The translations under genes were made by a program, and so were the position numbers. The notes under the pieces were generated by a model. It did no database searches. It was given only the letters and a program-made list of their open reading frames with translations, and was not told the origin of the DNA. Of a stretch of 64,000 nucleotides of DNA, positions 32,240-44,200 are shown one piece after another; the stretch's first letter is position 1; each line of letters opens with the position of its first letter. Origin of the DNA: Sphaerolaimus hirsutus (taxonomy: Eukaryota; Nematoda; Chromadorea; Monhysterida; Sphaerolaimidae); contig OZ038453.1 of NCBI GenBank assembly GCA_964036195.1, positions 13,181,206-13,245,205 on the forward strand, in the 5' to 3' direction.

Positions 32240-34656
32240 TAGTGATGTAAAAGCGCCATGGCGCTGGCGCTTGGCGCTAGCGCCAAAGCAAAAAGCGCCA
32301 TGGCGCTTGGCGCCATTTTGCTGTGGCGCCATTGGCGCTCGGCGCCGGACTTATGAAAAGCGCCATGGCGCTTTTGGCGCTTGGCGCTATAACGCCCTGG
32401 CGCCATTGGCGCTTGGCGCTAGTGTTTTGAAAAGCGCCAAAAAAGCGCCACATAGTTGATAATCCACAGCATCAAATGCTGCAAAAAGATGTGTGTCAAA
32501 TGTCATTTTGCAGAAAATTGCACTCTAAAGCGGCATTCTGCATTCTAGCTTTACACTATTTATACTGATTGAAATTTTACTCCTTGCTTTACTGAGAATA
32601 TTACAACAAGGTGATATGATAAAATGTAAAATTTCCATTTAGTTTTTATGAGACCTACATTGGATATCACAGTAAAGTGAGGAATAATCTTATAGGACTA
32701 CTTTACGCAAGTGTCAAAAGTGTAATACACTACCGTGCAGAATAGTTGAGACTTTTCACACATAGAGAAACAGTAGGTTGGGGGTCCACCACATTTTTTT
32801 GCTTCCCAATTTATTGTCCCTTGCCCAATTTTGATGCCGTTTGAGTATGTTGGGGTTTGATGCTGCGGCTATTACAAAAAAAATTTGTTTGCTCAAATAA
32901 TCCCCCAGGCCCGAGATAAGGGGGGTCTATAAAAAGATGGTAAATAAATATACAAAAAATGGGCAATCTGGATAAGTGTCTCTGAAGCTTAATAACTCAA
33001 CCATTTCTGGGCTGATTTGAATCATTCAACACTTAAAATGATCGGGACAACGTGCAGATTCTATTTTTGTGGTCAATTTAGTGATGTCTAAATTCCGTAT
33101 GTTGATTTGACCCAGTTTTTGAACATGAAAAAATAATTTTTTTGAACATTCTATCATATAGCTTAGACTATGAGGATCCATTTAAAACAAAAATGAGTTC
33201 AATATCTCTTTCCATTCAAAAGTTATGGCACTTCAAAGTTTCCAATGGTGTCTAAATATTTTATGCTTATTTTACTGGGGTTTGCAGCATGAAAATTTTG
33301 TTATTGAACAGTCTACAACATACTTAAGACAGAGAGAATTAATATGACAAAAACGTTTTTTCAATATCTCTTTCCAATCAAAAGTTATAGCACTTACAAA
33401 CTTCCATCTTCATTCCATCCAAAATAATTGCACATTACTCATTCACAGTTGGGCCAACTTTTCTCCCTAATAGAGCAAAGCCAAAACCTCAAATTTACAC
33501 ACCAAATAGCCCCACTCAGTAGTATGCCTACCCCCATTTCTGAGTTGTCGGCTATGGATGCAAAACTGCAGCAAAAAATAAATGAATGCCACATTACCAT
33601 ATATGCATTGCCATATGCTGTTCATGCTTAGAATGTTTCTTGCTGCACACAGAGCTCAGCGATGCAGGCAAGCAGTTGCCATGGTAAAATATTTGTTAAA
33701 AAATGAATGTAGGAATTGGATATAGACTTTTAAGTGAGATACTGGGTGGCTACTGCCCAAAACAAGGAAAGTCTCAACTATTCTGAAACATGAACAAACT
33801 GAGTTAATATGTTTGTGCACTAGGAATATACGCAGATGTGAACTCGGGGGGCAGTCATCCTGGGCATGTGTAGTCAAACCCCCAGGGTACCCATGTATAG
33901 TATCCAAATGTTTTGCATATCAACCATTTCAAAATCCTGGCAACATTAATCATGCAGCGCAAAAAGTCTCAACTATTCTGCACGGTAGTGTATTACATTA
34001 AGTGTAATTAACATGTAATATTCCCTGCAAGATTTGAAATATCACGCAGGGTGTCAAAAGTCATGTAATATGCCCTGCAAAATGTGAAATGTCATGCAGG
34101 GTGTCAAAAGTCATGTAATATGCCCTGCAAAATGTGAAATGTCATGCAGTGTTAAAAATAATGTAAAATGCCCTGTAAAATGTTAAATGTCATGCAAAGT
34201 ATTAAAAGTCATGTAAAATAACCAGAAATTACATGACTTTTGGTACTTTGCATAAGATTATACATCTTACAGGATCTGGGAATGTACCCTGAATGCCCCC
34301 CCCCCCAAATTGTTTACCTATCTGATCTGATTAAACCTAAACTTTGCTCAGTGCTTGAAGGAGCTTTACCTCGCTGTTAATGAAAAAAATAAATAGAACT
34401 GGATCCAAAGCGTTTCATGTGCACTGTCGCATGTACAAACAGAGAAGTTATATTGGCGCTGGCGCTTTTGGCGCTTGCCGTCACTGTCCTCTGGCGCCAT
34501 TGGCGCTTGGCGCTGTGATCTGAAAAAGCGCCATGGCGCTTTCGGCGCTTGGCGCTATTTTCCCGTGGCGCCATTGGCGCTTGGCGCTCGACTTTGAAAA
34601 GCGCCATGGCGCTTTTGGCGCTTGGCGCTCAAGTCATGGCGCTTTTTACATCACTA
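32240..34656. mobile_element. 2.4-kb hAT-like element (gcgcca family) with exact 8-bp duplication, carrying a nested TA element
   Basis: It starts tagtgatgtaaaagcgcc and ends ggcgctttttacatcacta. The flanks gtcatgcg at 32232-32239 and 34657-34664 are identical. Arrays of gcgccatggcgc words (32250-32452 and 34454-34650) enclose a core with ctgtaaaatg-type repeats at 34020-34290 and the nested element 32728-33990. No transposase frame is detected in the core. Confidence 0.9.
32728..33990. mobile_element. TA-flanked element with 28-bp terminal inverted repeats (Tc1/mariner-like)
   Basis: It starts cactaccgtgcagaatagtt and ends aactattctgcacggtagtg, with TA on both sides. It is 1263 bp, the usual mariner length, but I see no DD(E/D) transposase frame. 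It includes two copies of a caatatctctttcca-aagttat segment and a 250-bp core related to the centre of the hAT-like elements at 4109 and 13990. Confidence 0.87.
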
Positions 34657-34727
34657 GTCATGCGCCAATGTCGCATTGCAAAATGGCGCTAAGCGCCAGC
34701 GCCATGGCGCTTATATATCACTACCTA
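34657..34727. repeat. Short gcgcca-family fragment
   Basis: aaaatggcgctaagcgccag ends gcgcttatatatcacta. Only the right terminus is recognisable. Confidence 0.45.
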
Positions 34728-35491
34728 CCGTATTATCTCAAATTATTCCCCTTTAATTGACCCCCCTCGAATTAACCCCCCCCCCCTCATGATGTAATGT
34801 GTGTGCGGACGCTAAACTGTAAACTGTGTGCTGGTGAACTCATAAATCGGCTTTGAACGCATTTGAATTTACTGGAATGAGTGATTCTTAATCCCCATCA
34901 ACTGCAGTTGACAGACACCTCAATTTGGTAAACTCACATGCATTCAAAGCCAATTTCTGATTTTACCAGCACACAGTTTACAGTTTAGCATCCATGCCAT
35001 ACCCCCATTTATTACTGCTTATTTGCATTGCAGCTACACATAGACTAGGTTGTGTAGCTATCTAGGTTTTTATACCCAAATAAATCCTGTTCGGCACATT
35101 TACCCATTTACCGTATTACCTTCAATATAGGGTATACCTTACATTGATTTTGTCAGCTTTTTTCAGCGTTTTGATATACCTTATATTAGAGGTATACTTT
35201 ATATTGGAGGTATGCTTTATATTTATTTACGTCACGTTCAAAAAAAGTCAAAAGGCATACATTAAAAGGCCTTATATTAGAGGGTACCTTATATTGGAGG
35301 TAAACCTTATATTGGAGGTAATACGGTAATCCCTGTTTTGGGTATGCAAATGCCTACTATTTATACGATCCTTACGAAAATTTCTGACGAAATACAACCC
35401 CCCTCGAATAAGCCCCATCGAATTAACCCCCACGCTCAAATTTTGCTGGCGAAATAATAAACCCCCATAGGGGTATTTCGAGGTAATACGG
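34728..35491. mobile_element. TA-flanked MITE (ccgtattacctcgaa family) with two nested insertions
   Basis: It starts ccgtattatctcaaattatt after TA and ends cgaggtaatacgg before TA. Nested inside are an inverted-repeat unit at about 34812-34990 (gctaaactgtaaactgtgtg and its complement) and the element 35111-35326. Confidence 0.8.
35111..35326. mobile_element. Nested TA-flanked MITE, atattggaggta word subfamily
   Basis: It runs from ccgtattaccttcaatatag to ttggaggtaatacgg, with TA at 35109-35110 and 35327-35328. The body reiterates ccttatattggaggta. Removing it restores catttacccatttaatccctg, like other copies of the host element. Confidence 0.85.
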
Positions 35492-35522
35492 TAATTGCAT
35501 CAATGCAGTAGTGGGTCATAAG

Positions 35523-36545
35523 TAGTGATGGAAAAGCGCCATGGCGCTGGCGCCTGGCGCTAGCGCCAAAGCAAAAAGCGCCATGGCGCTTTTGGCGCTT
35601 GGCGCTATTTTAGCGTGGCGCCATTGGCGCTTGACGCTATTTTAGCGTGGCGCCATTGGCGCTTGGCGCCGGGTTCTCAAAAAGCGCCATGGCGCTTTTG
35701 GCGCTTGGCGCCATTTTCTGGTGGCGCTATTGGCGCCTGGCGCCGGCATTTTAAATGGCGCCAAAAAAGCGCCAACGTTGATAATAACAATTGCCATGAT
35801 GCTGTGAAATCGAAACTCCAGTTGATCAACTTTGAGGTCAACTGAATAAATATTGATTTATGTAAGGGTGTTATGGGACATATTTATTAAATATTGATTA
35901 ATATGAGGAGGCAACTTTATTTACATAATAATACAAGTAGAGGTGTTTAATTGTGCTTTTTATTCAAAGGTACTCATATTTGGACGTGGAGCAAGTGCCT
36001 TCTGTTTTCTCAAAAATGTATCCATTGTATCCACCTTTATTCATTTTAAGCCTCAACTTATAAACGTTGATGATTAAGATTAAGACACAAGAGATGATTG
36101 ATTTCAAGAGAATGGATTTTTGTTTTCTAATCACTGAATCCCCTTCCTGAATAGTTACCCCCTTACTTGGCGGATTGAACTTTAATGGCCAAAGTTAAAT
36201 CGACTACATCGACATCAGCAGTACGTCGCAGTTATGTACCTAGTCATTATTTTACAAACGAATTGAAGAAACAATTTTTGGCGCTGGCGCTATTGGCGCT
36301 TGGCGCCATTACCCTGTGGCGCCATTGGCGCTTGGCGCTGACATCCAGAAAAGCGCCATGGCGCTTTTGGCGCTTGGCGCTATTTTGCTCTGGCGCCATT
36401 GGCGCTTGGCGCTGTGGTAGGAAAAGCGCCATGGCGCCAGGGCGTTTTAGCGCCAAGCGCCAAGAGCGCCATGGCGCTTTTCTGGACCACGGCGCCAGGA
36501 GCTGGCAATGGCGCCAAGCGCCAATAGCGCCAGCGCCAAAATGAT
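35523..36545. mobile_element. hAT-like element of the gcgcca family with core ORF; right terminus lost
   Basis: The left end tagtgatggaaaagcgcc is preceded by gtcataag. A gcgcca array (35530-35775), a core (35776-36275) and a second array (36276-36541) follow, but the final catcacta is missing. The core starts ttgataata, as does the core of 32240-34656, and contains an open frame from 36185 (MAKVKSTTSTSAVRRSYVPS...) that runs into the array. That frame could be a transposase remnant; this is not recognisable by eye. Confidence 0.6.
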
Positions 36546-36759
36546 TTATGCTTGTTAAATGATACGGACGCAGTTCTCTGTTCCGTATATTCATTTTTAT
36601 CGTGTTGTGTGAGCTATATCACTTCCTAAAACACACTAGCAGTATGCAAATTATAACCAAAAAAGCATTCCTAGTAAACATCTTACAAAAATTTGATGTT
36701 GTATTTGTTAATTGTACAGGATTCCAATGCATCAGCACAGAACCAATCCCTTTTCACAC
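36546..36759. other. Unassigned intergenic sequence
   Basis: AT-rich; nothing recognised. Confidence 0.35.
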
Positions 36760-37101
36760 CAGAGTTGTGAAAAGTACTTAAAAGTTTGTTAAAAGTATGT
36801 TAAACGTTTTTGAAGTAAAAATAATGGTACAATAAGTACTCACCAAGTACAGAAAAATTCATTTTTTATGTTTACCCATGAGTAAATGTGTTTAAAAGTA
36901 CTTCTTTCTTTTAAAATGTAAAAGTGGGTATTTTTGAGAAATTTTACCCCAATTTTTGCCCAAAATGACTTATTTGCATTCCTTTTTGACTATTTTCACC
37001 ATCAAATTCACTTGTTTTTTCTTTGTTCCTAATGCTAGCAACATATGTATGTACTTGAGTATAAATATTGTTTGGATAAACGTCACTTTTTTACAACTAT
37101 G
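36760..37101. mobile_element. hAT-like element (cagagttg ends), exact 8-bp duplication
   Basis: It starts cagagttgtgaaaagtactt and ends tttttacaactatg. The flanks tttcacac at 36752-36759 and 37102-37109 are identical. The body is aaaagtac/gtacttt words. Confidence 0.88.
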
Positions 37102-37182
37102 TTTCACACCAAATACATCTTTACACATGCTGAAAACCTGCAATTACCCCCCCCCCCCCAGTACTAGCTGGAATTGTGAGTA

Positions 37183-37439
37183 CCGTATTTCCTCGAATTA
37201 CCCCTGGGGGGTATATTTATTCAGAGTGAAAATTTTGAGAGAAAAACGTGAAAAATGCAACAATAACCACCATTTATAAGTTTTTACAGCCTTATATAAC
37301 GATGTAGATGGTATAAATGATGTTGTAACGTAACACAGTAAGTGTTTTGAACATCTGTTATGCATTTCCCGGACCACGAATTCATAGTGCCCGTTTTGAG
37401 GGGGGTATTTCGAGGGGGGGATATTTCGAGGAAATACAG
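37183..37439. mobile_element. TA-flanked MITE, ccgtatttcctcgaatta subfamily
   Basis: It starts ccgtatttcctcgaattacc after TA and ends gaggaaatacag before TA. It is the uninterrupted sister of 18347-19041. Confidence 0.8.
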
Positions 37440-37506
37440 TAAATGTGGAGCAATTTTGTACAACCTAGGCAACACTTCTGTGGTTTAGGGTCACGTTTCA
37501 CCCTAA

Positions 37507-37941
37507 TGCTGCGATTACAGCTTGGGCGTAAAATTGACCAGCGTAAAATTGATTTTTGGGCGTAAAATAAATTACAGATGAATGGATAAAGATATGGCAT
37601 TGTAATTTCAGTCAAAGAAAGCGCACATGCAGATGCTGCTTGTGTCCAAAGCTCATCAGTTTATTTTGATTGCACTAGAAGTTATGAATTTTGGCGCAAA
37701 TTTTTTTTTAATTTTACGCCCTAATTTTACAGCGCAAAATTGAAAAAATTGTGCTAAGATTCATAACTCCCAGTACGATTAAAATAAACTCATGAGCTTT
37801 GGACACAAGAAATGTCTGCATCTAAGCTTTCTTTGACTGAAATAACAATTTTGTATACTTATCCATTCATCTGTAATTAATTTTACACCCAAAATCAATT
37901 TTATGCCCAGTCAATTTTACGCCCGAGCTGTAATCGCAGCA
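37507..37941. mobile_element. Harbinger-like palindromic MITE
   Basis: It starts tgctgcgattacagcttggg and ends gagctgtaatcgcagca. The flanks are TAA and TTA, one base different. It is a sister of 27092-27519. Confidence 0.82.
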
Positions 37942-37974
37942 TTAGCGCAGTTCACCAACGGACACCCTGACCAT

Positions 37975-38083
37975 AGCTAATACGGTTTTTGTAAATATAA
38001 TTGAATTTGTGGCGATGTTGTATTTGTCGCATCACCTCCTATTTATCGTAATACTGTAACTCACCCTTAATAAATCTGAACAT
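37975..38083. repeat. Half of a Harbinger-like palindromic MITE
   Basis: tatttgtcgcatcacctcct and gtaatactgtaactcaccc match the right arm of 30133-30622. The left arm is absent. Confidence 0.55.
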
Positions 38084-38236
38084 TTTAGAGAACATAAACC
38101 GAATGTGTATACCCGTTGCAAGCACCATGTATCACGAGAATTTTTCATGAGAATCAAAAGGCCTGAACAGATCCTTCCTTCCCGAATCGAAGGGAGCAGG
38201 ATGCGTTTCTGGCTCAGTGCCAATTTCCAACCGGGG

Positions 38237-41200
38237 TCAGTCATCCCAAAACTCCTGGACCCCTGTGCACTGGTCCATGCGCACGAAGGTGTACCCACTG
38301 TTCCGGAACGCGTCGATGACCGCTTGCGTGCTCAGAATTGATCGTAACCAGGGACGGAATTTAATTTACCCGACACGTTTTTTCCCGAGCAGCCAGATTT
38401 ATTGCTTTTATTTACTTTCAGTTAGGTAGCTTTACATTGTGAAGTTATTCATTGGCGTTCTGTGTATACTCGGCGGACTGCAAAGTATTCGCAGAATCCT
38501 ACCATAATTTAGTGAATCAAGTCTTGTTACAAATTTTGTAATCAATTATTCCATTATAAAAACGAAATGTTATGACAAAAACTGCATGATTTTTGGTTCA
38601 CTATTCAGATGGGTTTCGGTAGGGTTGCATATTAAATGTGATGTCCGCCGAGTTTACTAATTTGTTGTGCTTATACAATCAGGATGCCCGGAAAATTTTA
38701 TCTGTCTGGCTAATAAATTTCGTACCAGGTGTCGTGTTGTAGGACGATGAGACCTAAGCCATTCGATGCCTTTGACGCAGAGATGCAGTTGTCTATCTGG
38801 AAAAGTTACAATCGTATTTTCAAGGGGTATTTATTTTAATTTCTCTGGAATTATTTCGCAGTGGCACCGCAGGCTTTTCCACCTCTACAGTCTACCAGTG
38901 TGAAAGTTTAAATACTGGTATTTTCGGAAAGCGTAAGAGTAGCATAAATACACTTACCAAACTTTGAGTACCGAATTAACGCGAATAATTCCCCCCGTTG
39001 AATCATTCCGTTCTAAATAATTCCCCCTTTTTAAATGAGTGTGAAAAACATAATCCCCCCTTGAATTATTCCCCCCTCGATAATAAAAGCATAAAGATAA
39101 ATACCAAATACCAGGGTATTTTTGGGTAAGCGTAAATACGCTTTCGCAACTCAACAGTCCACATCCCACCCAACGGACCCGGTTCATGATTTCCTTCTGG
39201 ACGTACTGCTGCGCCTGGCTCTCAGCCAAGCCCTTGTCGTTGGCCAGCCGGTTCCAATGCCAGTCTTTGGCTACCTGGCGCGCCACTCACAATTGCAAAC
39301 ACGATTTTCTTGGATTGTGATCGAAATGACTTTCTTTCTAGGGTTATTTTACCGGAAATGATGGATAATTCAGTGTTGTAGTTTTGAAATACGTTTTCTG
39401 TACTTGAGTACATTCATAAAGGATACATAAGTACAGGTATTTTTTCAGCGGAAACGTAAACGTATTTATTCAGTACCTGAGTATACGTATTTTTAGAGTA
39501 GGTAAATGTAAATGAGGAGTTTGATTCCGAAACCCGTTATCTGCATGTTTTTGGGTTTTTTTAAAATCGCATTTGAAACTTTGACATTGGCCCGCGCGGG
39601 CATGCTTCAAGTGACAACGCTTGCCCAAAACTTTTTGAAAAGTTCATGAATTTATCTACATTTTCCATAATTACAACCCTCTGGCCGGGGTATATACCTA
39701 GAATTATGATGATTTGTTTGACGTCACATCAACATAAATGCATGCAGATAACGGGTTTCAGGCGCAAAGTCACCTGCAGATAACGAGTTTCGGGTGCAAA
39801 GTCACCTGCAGATAATGAGTTTCGGGTGCAAATTCATAAAAACCAGAAAAGATTTCCTTAACGAGTTTCAGATGCAAACTTTTTTCTCTGCAGATAACGA
39901 GTTTCGGGTGCAAAAAAAATGATAGTTTTTTTGTAGATAACGGGTTTCGAGTGCAAACTCACCTACCGTATTACCTCGAAATACCCCCGGGGGTGATTGT
40001 TTCATAGTGGTCCCGAGAGGGGGGGGATAAACGAGGGGGGGGGGTATTTCGAGGGGGGGGGGGTATTTTGAGGAAATACGGTATTTTGGGCTGCAGATAA
40101 CGGGTTTCGGATGCAAATATGCATTTTTTTCAAAAAACTATATCTCTGTATCTCGGGAACGGTATGAGATATTGAGGTAATTTTTTTTCTATCATGAAGA
40201 AATATATATATGTACGTCAGATCCGCACCTAACTCAATTTTTTTCACTTTTGCACTTAACGGGTTACGGAACCAAACGCCTCAAATATGTTTTGACGACT
40301 ATGGATTTATGATATCAGACAGTTTTGCCAGTAGCGCTCAAATGTGGTAGTTATTCAAGTGGAGTTGTGAGACGTGGGCCTTGGATAATACGCATAATTT
40401 GAATAAGTATATTTATACGCACAGTGCATACATTCAGGCATGATTACACATAGCCAGTGAAACACAAACACAGTTTCCCAACATGTGGGCAGCGGCTAGA
40501 GCACGCAGGTGGCCATGCCGATCTGCAGGCCACTCACGTACAGCAGCCCCTGGGAATCCTTCTTGAAGTACGCCGGCCGGTAGTGCCGCACCCTGTGCGG
40601 GGTGTGGGCGACTTTTTACACCTGATGCCAAATTCAACTGACCTGGTGCCAGTTCCGCAAAATGAGAAGTGAGAAGTGAAATGGCAAAGGCCAAGTAAAA
40701 GCGCAAAAGCGAAGTGAAATGGCAAGTGAATAATTGGCTAAGGCGAAGGAAAAAAAAAGTAATTTCCCTTCGCTTTTGCAAATTTCCTTCTCAATTCATT
40801 TCTCACTTCTCATTTGGCCCCTGGTAGATTTTTGGGGCAGTGCGCTGTGATGAGACGAGAGGTTTAATGGTGCTCACTGACAAAACAGTTATGCGCCGAA
40901 GAACAAAACTGTTGATTGAATATTATGAGTGTGTCAACAAATGATAAATATTTGAGTTATGATGATAAATTATGATAATTTCTTATTTGAACCCCCCCCC
41001 CCCCGAAGTTTGTTAACATTTTGTCAGGCAGATATGATTAACGATGGAAAACACACACATTCAAAACATAGAAACTCAATGAGTTTCTGTGTTTTTGTTT
41101 CTCACACGAACATGGAAGCTCACAAAACTTGAAAAAACTCAAAATTCAAATGACTTCTTTGGGAGAACACAGAAACACGGTAACAAAGTGTTTTGAGTGT

Positions 41201-44200
41201 CTTCCACGGGATGTAACTAAGGATAACCCACCTTTTGCGTGTCAGGTCGTAGATCGTCTGGGTGCACGAGAAAATCTCCCAGCCAGCCTGAAAATACATT
41301 TGAGGCGTCTAATTCTAAAAGTCGACAAGTCCACAAAATGCGATTTTGAGTAAATCGAATTTTAAGATTCAAACCCAATGTCCAATTTGGCTCTCTCATT
41401 CTTTCCATTAAGTTCCATATGCTGACAATAAAGTGTCAAATTTTCCCCCTAATCTCGACTTATATGTGAAAAATGTGGTGTCCATAAAATTCCATTCGGT
41501 CAGAGCAAAACTGTTTTGGGGAGGGAAATGGACTTGTCGCCTTCTTGCACGCCAGAACATTTTTGTTCCCGCCCGCGTTGGTCCTGCCTTATGGGAAATT
41601 TATGCACTTGTCGACTTTTAGAAATCGGTGCCCATAGTGGACTTATAACATTTCTTGCGTTTTTTCCCATAAAAAAAGGATGCGGGAATGGACTTGTCGA
41701 CTTTTAGCCCAAAACTAAGTGGACTTGTCGACTTCTTGCCCAAATTTTTTGCATTTTTCCCAAAAAATGTCAAATTTGGCACTATGCCATATGGGCATGT
41801 GAGGTCAAAAAATTTATGGAAAATGATGAAAAATGTGCGGAAGTAGCCCCAGATGACGTTTCCGGGCTCAACTCGAAATTTTCATATTTTGGACTTGTCG
41901 ACTTTTAGAATTGGACGCCTCATTTATCATATTCACTCAATTTTCAAACTAATGTACATACCGTATTTCCTCTAAATACCCCCATCAAAATGGCCACTAT
42001 GAATTTATAACCCACCTCGAAATACCCCCCCCCCCCAAAAAAAAAAAAAAAATTTAGTGCATAGAGAATGTAAATGACAAAAGCCGCGGTTTGTGATCCG
42101 GGCAATGCAGAACACACGTATAAACAATGACTGTGTTATGTTAGAACAGTGTTTATACCATCTACATACTTTTATACATCTATAGCACGGTTGGTTTTAT
42201 AAAAATCATTTGTATACAAATTGTATAAAAACTGTATAAAAATGTATTTTATTTTTTTTATTCTTCTTTCGTTTTATTTTATTTTATTTTATTCCAAAAT
42301 GATTATCAAATGGAACCATTTTACAATTTTTTTTTTACAAAAAATAGGAATGTTGCATGCAAGGCTGCAAAACGAATGATGCGTGCTAATGAAAAATTTC
42401 TCAATAATTTGCCATGAACTCTGCTTGTTTTTTCTGGTATTACCGTATATCCTCGAATAAGTCCCCAGGGGAGTTATTTTTCCGTCAGAGTTTTTGAAGG
42501 GGAGTTATTCAAGGGGGAGGAGTTATTCGAGGGGGGTCTTAATCAAGGATATACGGTATACCTGATCATTTCAGATAAGATTATGATGAGAATACTGCCA
42601 GAAGATTGTTATTTGCATTCTTGTATGAGTATAAATGTTCCTAATAGAATTTTGAAAACAAAATATCTAAAGAACGCTCCCACCCATGATCAGAAATAAA
42701 TACATGTCATGAAAACCACAACCAGCTCCTAATTCAACAAGTGGACAAGTAGAAAGTTGATAGACAACAGACAAAACGTTTTCACTTGTAGGTTAATTTT
42801 GTACACAATCGTACAAAATTGTGCAAAAAAAGCATTTTTATACAATTTTACAAAAATTGTTCAAAAATTCGAATTTTTATACAAATTTACAAAAATTCTA
42901 ATTGTATACAAATTGTATTTTTATTTTGAAATTTTCCACTTTATTTTATTTTATTCTTAAATTTTCCATTGTATTTGTATTTTATTTTTATTATTTTCTG
43001 AGATTTTGCCCCCTCTATTGTACGTAGATTTTATTGTACGAAAACCCCCCTCATTTACCCCCCCCCCCCCCTCAAAAATCTCACTCTAAAACAAAAAAAC
43101 CCGGGGGGGGGGTATTTAGAGGAAATACGGTATTTACTCGAATAATTCTCGCTCTTGAATAATTTGCTGCACCTTGAAAAATTCCCCCTGCTAGATGAGT
43201 GAGGAAAAATAATTACCCCCTCAAATAATTCCCTGTTTAAGCATGAATATGATTTGTTGTATAATTTGAACAAAAATGGTATGCTATGCTGTAAATAAAC
43301 CATATTTCATCAAATGAGTTGATAGAAAGAAGCTTTAAAAAATTAGATAAAATAATAATATTCGAATAGTCCCCCCTGAAAAAAAGTTTGACGAAAAAAT
43401 AATTCCCCTGGGGTATTAGTCGTGTAAATACGGTAACGTATTCTAAACACAGCCAAAATAAGTTGTAGTAAAAAATACCTGATTAACATCAGGAACCTCT
43501 TCCAAATCTGCATGATTCATTCCATGCGCGCCTATCATGTGCCCCTCTGCGCGCATTCTCTGAAGTGATTTTCTACGTCCTTCACCCATCCTCAACTTGC
43601 GCCCTTGGAGATAGAAGGTGGCGCTGATATTGTTGTCGCTGAGAAGGGGGGGGGGGGTTCCCAGATTTTTTCAAATTTTTGCAGGTGCTGTGCTGTGCAC
43701 ATGGCGAGATGCAAAATGAAAAGGTTAGATCCCGTATTTCTTCGAATACCCCCAGGGGGTTTATTTTTCAGGGTGCTGATTTTGAGGGTGGTATTTCGAG
43801 GGGGGTGTATTTCGAGGTAATACGGTATATAAAAATCTGTATACGCCCAGAATGAGACAGGAAGATACAAATTCTGATGGAATGGAGTTCTTCAGAAAAA
43901 TATAAAAATCAATTCCTTCTTTAGCCGATGTCGTGTTTATAAAAAAATAGTTAATATGGATTAGGGTTGGAAAAAAAACGTTTTTTTTTAACTCGATGTT
44001 TTTTTTATAAAAAAAACGTTTTTTTTTTAAAAGCTCCCAGATATGACCTAGTGTCAACATATATAGGTATATCAGACACTGGCAATACTCTGTGATGTTA
44101 AATATGACCATATAATGGCTGTGGAGCCATGGGATAGCATTATAAGTGGTGATTTGTGTCAAAAATATCCATTTTTCGTCGACATATCGTTCGTATATCG

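Noticed and set aside
32728..33990. Mariner transposase inside the TA-flanked 1.26-kb element
   Set aside because: Length and TA flanks fit, but no frame shows a DDE/D pattern; the interior is shared non-coding core and repeats.
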